Of a stretch of 64,000 bases of DNA, positions 59,556 to 64,000 are shown one piece after another (the first letter of the stretch is position 1; every line of letters begins with the position of its first letter). The stretch covers positions 29,783,319 through 29,847,318 of the forward strand of contig NC_089236.1 in NCBI RefSeq assembly GCF_963924675.1, read 5' to 3'. The position numbers were made by a program, and so were the translations under genes. The notes beneath the pieces were generated by a model, which saw only the letters and a program-made list of their open reading frames with translations, did no database searches and had not been told where the DNA came from. The DNA comes from Phocoena phocoena. Lineage: Eukaryota; Chordata; Mammalia; Artiodactyla; Phocoenidae.

Positions 59556-59629
<74 letters not shown>

Positions 59630-61597
59630 CGTTCAATTTGTTACCTCCTAAAGAATATTCCAGAAAAAGAAATGTTCAATAATCGGAAAATAATTATTTA
59701 AGAAATCAAAAATTTTAACAATATTTGTTCACAGCTCTGCATGGCTTTTATTGTATCTTGCTTAATCTTTTATCTTAATCTCGTAATGTTTAGCTTTTGT
59801 TACTTAATAAAATATTTGTTCATTTATCAATTACAAGTTGAATTATTCTGGGGAGGGGGTAATCCATGTGAATATTTAATATCATTTGATATTGATATTT
59901 TTCATTTTGCTAAAACTTGCCATAATTTTAGGAAATTTTGCTGTGACTGCAAAAAGATAACAATTCCCACTGATTCTCTTAAAGTTATTTTGGTCAGTCC
60001 TCTGGGTACATGTCATTGTCTCACCCCAAACCAAAAGATATTTATTATATTTTCAGCAGCAGCAGAGTAGACTTATTTGTTTCACAGAGTTAGATTCTGT
60101 ACTGCAGAAAATAGCTACATTTTTCAGGACAAACTTTAATTTTAATATTCATCACTATTATTGATACACATTTCACTTTATACATGGATTTTTAGAAAAT
60201 GTTCCCATGCCCTAAATAATACTTTGAGGTAGATAAAGTAACAAAAGTCCAGCAATACTTTCTCCATTTAAACTGATTTGAACTACTAAATTTCTTACAA
60301 AGCCCTACTTACATACCTTTTGGGAATTTCTGGTGTTTTGTCTATGAGATTTTATTTTCAACAAGATCACCTAGATGTTTTATTATCATATTATATTTCC
60401 AAGTATCTAGAAATGGCAGAGGGTATTGTTAATTTACTTGAATATGAATTATTTTAATCTCATTTTCTCCTGAAATTCAACATTCTTACACAGAGAGATA
60501 CTAATAAATTTGCATCTTGCACCAACAGTGATTAATGTGCAGTATATTCTGCTGAAATTAATTGTTCTCATTTTTTTACCCCTATTTCCTGCATTCCATA
60601 TAATTTCTCCAAAAATATATTCCAGAATCAGCATTTTTTAATTGTTTTCTTTTCAGATGGCTTTCTGTTTCTGTGATCTTATCCTTTTCATTATTTTTAT
60701 TTTTTCCCCAGCATCTGGAGAAAATAACATTGTGGCTTAGTACTTTCAGCTTTGATTTTTAGCATTTTAAATTATTGAATACATGTTAACAGTGGTTAGT
60801 TTCTTGCTGAAAAATTTTCCTTAGCAAAATTTTAAAACTCCAAGCTATAATTATGAAACGTTTCTTTACTTATGCATTTGCCATTTTAATTTATGGAATA
60901 CTAAATGATTATGAGCTATTATATAGTGATTCATGTCATAATAAAATAAAACACTTGTCCATACTATTTTGGATTTAGTATATAAATATCAAATGAAATA
61001 AATTGACATATACAGCATCAAATGTAGTCAATTTTACAAACTAATGAGTGTAGTTTATTAATTACTAACAACCAGTAAATCAATTAAAAAAGAGGTCCTT
61101 CCTTAAAATCATGAGTTATTTTAGATGTTTGAGGTCAATGAGATCTTTAAATTATCGAACATATTTTTCCTTTGTAATATGATAAAAATGCTATTATTCC
61201 ACTTTCTCATGTCATTTTATTTAATTTTGACAAAATTGCCATAATATACTATTTCTGATACAACTGATGCCTGTTTTTTAAAAGTAAACATGTTTATAAC
61301 AGGTTTGTAAATAATTTCCAATATGTCATCAACATGAGCATGATAAAAATGAAAAAAGAACTTTTATGTGCACATGAACCAACTCATAAGACAACTCCAT
61401 TTGGAGCCTGCATTCAACCTTAGGCAGGCTAGCTCTAGGGCAAGAGGGCCCAAAGGTATGAAATAATGTTATTTAGATGAAAATGACATTTATCTTTAAA
61501 TTTTGACCTATATCTTTTGAGGTTCACATTACTTTTTCCCTTCCTGGCTTTTGTTTCCTCTATTATCCTGTTTTATTTGGAATTTGATTATAATTAC
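58746..61597. other. Unassigned AT-rich DNA
   Basis: No supported gene. Contains the long (AT)n at 59,559-59,625. The open frame 59,741-60,070 (+) has no recognisable domain and T-rich composition. Confidence 0.4.
59559..59625. repeat. Long perfect (AT)n microsatellite
   Basis: About 33 uninterrupted AT units. Self-complementary, so able to form a cruciform or hairpin. A likely length-variable site. Confidence 0.95.
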
Positions 61598-62052
61598 TGA
61601 TAAAGGTTGAATTGCATCCCCCCCCAAAAAAATATGTTGAAGCCCTGAACTCCACTACTTCAGAATGTGACCTTATTTGGAAATAGGGTCTTTACAGATG
61701 AAATTAAGTTAAATGAGTTCATTAGGGTGGACTCAATTCTAATATGACTTTAATAAGTGTACATTTAGACACAGAGGTGGACATGCCTACCTAGAAAGAA
61801 GATGATGCGAAAATATACAGAAAAAAAGACAGTAATGCAACTAGAAATATGCTCCTGCAAGCCACGGAACACCAAAGATGGCAAGCAAATGTCATGTTAA
61901 AATTGTCAAGAAATAATTTTCCTTTAGAGCACAGCCCTGACCACTCCTTGAGTTTGGAGTTCTAGCCTACAGAACTGAGATAATGGACTTCTATGGCTTT
62001 TAGCCACCCGGTTTTTGATATCTTTTTACGACAACAGTAGTAAACTAAAACA
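61598..62052 (+). repeat. MLT1-type MaLR solo LTR
   Basis: Clear MLT1: 'aaggttgaattgcatccccc', 'atatgttgaagccctgaac', 'gaatgtgaccttatttgg', 'aaatagggtctttacagatg', 'cattagggtggactcaattc', 'agttctagcctacagaactg', 'ggcttttagccacccgg', 'acagtagtaaactaaaac' (5' to 3' order). Solo LTR without internal region. Confidence 0.8.
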
Positions 62053-62520
62053 GCTACTAAATTATATGTGATAGCTCATATGATTTAAGGGAAAGTTACT
62101 TTAAAATTAGGATTTTATCATGGAATTTCTAAAGATCGGAGGTTTGAAAACTTTCAGGGGTCAGATACATATCTAATAACTTAAGTGTTTGGAAAATATC
62201 AGTTTATAGTAGATCAAGAAATTCTTGCATCTCTAAATTTTTTTCAACATCCAAATACCAAATTCAAAGACATTTTTTGCACTTTAACATTTCTCATCCT
62301 CTCACCTTCCTATACATCTACACCTGAATTGAAAAGTTTTAAGTTCACCCATTTTACATTACAAGGCAAAATTTATGACGGCCATTATCCAACTATCTTT
62401 TAATATTTTCCAATAATTATTGAAAACACAAATGATCCAAAAATTTTTTTCTTTGCTTGAGGATACATTTATATGGTTTCCCTATAGTGGATTTGGCTTG
62501 TTATGATAGAAAGAATTCAA
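62053..62520. other. Unassigned DNA
   Basis: No feature recognised. The frame at 62,185-62,403 has no domain. Confidence 0.4.
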
Positions 62521-62534
62521 AGATTTTGCTCATG

Positions 62535-62751
62535 GGGCTTCCCTGGTGGCACAGTGGTTAAGAGTCTGCCTGCTGATGCAGGGGACACGGGTTCATTCCC
62601 CGGTCCGGGAGGATCCCACATGCCATGGAGCAGCTGGGCCTGTGAGCCATGGCTGCTGAGCCTGTGCGTCCGGAGTCTGTGCTCCGCAACAGGAGAGGCC
62701 ACAACAGTGAGAGTCCCGCATACACCAAAAAAAAAAAAAAAAAAAAAAAAA
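62535..62751 (+). mobile_element. CHR-2-type SINE, probably the youngest copy here
   Basis: Full-length, close to consensus, with an uninterrupted A tail of about 25 (62,727-62,751). Target duplication 'agattttgctcatg' before and 'agagtttgctcatg' after (13/14 identical). The tRNA-Glu head has the A-box-like 'ggcacagtggttaag' and B-box-like 'ggttcattcc'. Confidence 0.95.
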
Positions 62752-62799
62752 GAGTTTGCTCATGAACTTCACCCTCGGTTGTTACTGCAGTGATTATAT

Positions 62800-63295
62800 T
62801 ATTGCACGGCAAAAGAGATTTTGCAGATACAATTAAGATTACTATCCAGGTAGACTTAAACTAATCACATGATCACTTTAAAAATGAAGATTTTTTTTGT
62901 GGCTGGTAGCAAGAAAGGAAGTCAGAAAGATCCAAAGATTGAGAGGGATTTAATGCGAAGGAGCTGTCCTACTATTGAGAACGGGTCATGGGACATGGAC
63001 CTGAGAACAACCTCTAGCTGTTGAATGTGATCCTTGGCCAATAGTCATGAAGAAAACAGAAAATTTATTCTTAATGTCACAAGAAACTAAGTTCTGCCAA
63101 CAACCTAAATAAGCTTAGAAGCAGACTACCCCAAAAATGCCTCCAGTTAAGCATTCATCTTGGTTGACATCTTGACTGCAGCTTTACAAGGCCATAAGCA
63201 GATAACCTTGTTGAGTTTACCAGGATTTCTGGTTTTCAAAACTGTGATGGTAAAAATGGGTGTTATTTTAAGCCAGTCAATTTGGAATAATATGT
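62800..63295 (+). repeat. MLT1-like MaLR LTR, diverged
   Basis: Central and 3' blocks of an MLT1-type LTR: 'ggcaaaagagattttgcaga', 'acaattaagattactatcc', 'caggtagacttaaactaatc', 'tgcctccagttaagc' and 'ttattttaagccagtcaat' near the end. The 5' end is unclear. Lower certainty than the 61,598 copy. Confidence 0.5.
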
Positions 63296-63696
63296 CACTC
63301 AATGATAGAAAAGAAATGCACTTAATAGTTATTTCTTTGAATAAAATTAATTTCACTTTTTAAATGATTCCTATCTAAACTAGCAATAAGTTTTGTGTGA
63401 TTACTTGTCCATCTGTCATTAAAATATTAAAAAAAATATTACAGCAGATATTCTAGATGCTACATAATTTTGACCATCTCCTGTAGATACACTGCAATCT
63501 CCTCATTCCCAAACCACATTTTACCCCTTTCTTGTTTCCTAAATGTAGCAAGGTATTTAGGTCAATAAATATTGAAAAATAGGTTAAAAATTGACTTGTA
63601 CAAATATAAATTCTGTTGAGGATAAAGTATGTGTCTTTGTGGGTATACATATACACACATATACATTTATATATCTGTATCTATATGCACATATTT

Positions 63697-63737
<41 letters not shown>

Positions 63738-64000
63738 CTATCTATATATATATACACACATATGTATCTCACTGGTAAGGAACTATATGTGGCTTGCTAA
63801 GCTCTGAATAAATTAGAAATTTGGACTTATCTCTAAGTTTTAGCATGTGAAGGTAAAGTAAAACTGAACTGGAAATAAGGATATAAGGAATTATTATTGA
63901 CTCTGCAACTGATTTGATTTCTAATCTTAAGACAATCATTTAAATATTTTGGGCTCTTGTTTGTTCACTGGTGAAACAAAGGAGATGTGTTTTAGTTCTG
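63296..64000. other. Unassigned AT-rich DNA with a compound microsatellite
   Basis: Nothing beyond the microsatellite at 63,696-63,760 is recognised. Frames in this part are short and low-complexity. Confidence 0.4.
63696..63760. repeat. Compound (CT)n(TATC)n(TA)n microsatellite
   Basis: Roughly 11 CT units, then about 7 TCTA units, then TA/CA runs. Likely length-variable. Confidence 0.9.

Noticed and set aside
59741..60070. 109-residue open frame
   Set aside because: T-rich composition, no recognised domain, no promoter, splice or poly(A) context.
63696..63760. Repeated units considered as a CRISPR-like array
   Set aside because: It is a simple tetranucleotide microsatellite without spacers, in a mammalian genome.

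Overview
The window is a piece of mammalian nuclear DNA, most likely from a cetacean. Eight near-consensus copies of a tRNA-Glu-derived SINE of the CHR-2 type, one older CHR-like SINE, no recognisable ruminant BovB/Bov-A repeats and L1s of the cetartiodactyl type all point that way. The genus cannot be read from the sequence. I found no host protein-coding gene, exon chain, rRNA gene, functional tRNA gene or CRISPR array. The longest open frames are fragments of L1 ORF1/ORF2 or chance frames through SINEs. It reads as a gene desert shaped by retrotransposons.

Layout: 0-16 kb is AT-rich DNA with ancient L1M, L2, MIR and MLT1-type LTR remnants and three CHR-2 SINEs. 16.1-23.4 kb is a near full-length L1 on + (L1-A). 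23.4-26.55 kb is a 3.2-kb spacer. 26.57-33.81 kb is a near full-length L1 on - (L1-B), followed without a break by the 5' half of an older L1 on - (L1-C, 33.8-36.75 kb). 36.8-45.8 kb is old AT-rich DNA with an old SINE, a MER5-like DNA transposon, an L1M 3' UTR and an MLT1 LTR. 45.83-53.33 kb is a further near full-length L1 on - (L1-D). 53.4-64 kb is AT-rich DNA with an ancient L1M, two MLT1-type LTRs, a young SINE and microsatellites.

Two observations stand out. First, L1-A and L1-B form a large inverted repeat whose arms differ by roughly 9% upstream and 5% downstream. In a ~1.45-kb tract (about 18,310-19,757 and 30,062-31,509) I count only about 6-7 differences, and the arms share private stop codons there. 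That is the pattern of inter-arm gene conversion. Second, L1-B plus L1-C is bracketed as one unit by a 16-base target-site duplication (15/16 matching). L1-C lacks its own 3' half, and L1-B's 3' end differs from those of L1-A and L1-D. The simplest history is that a younger L1 inserted into an older one and recombination between them then removed the young 3' end and part of the old ORF2.

All L1 copies are broken by stops, indels or SINE insertions and should be unable to move on their own. Repeat family names are from memory of consensus features and were not checked against a library. Difference counts were made by eye.
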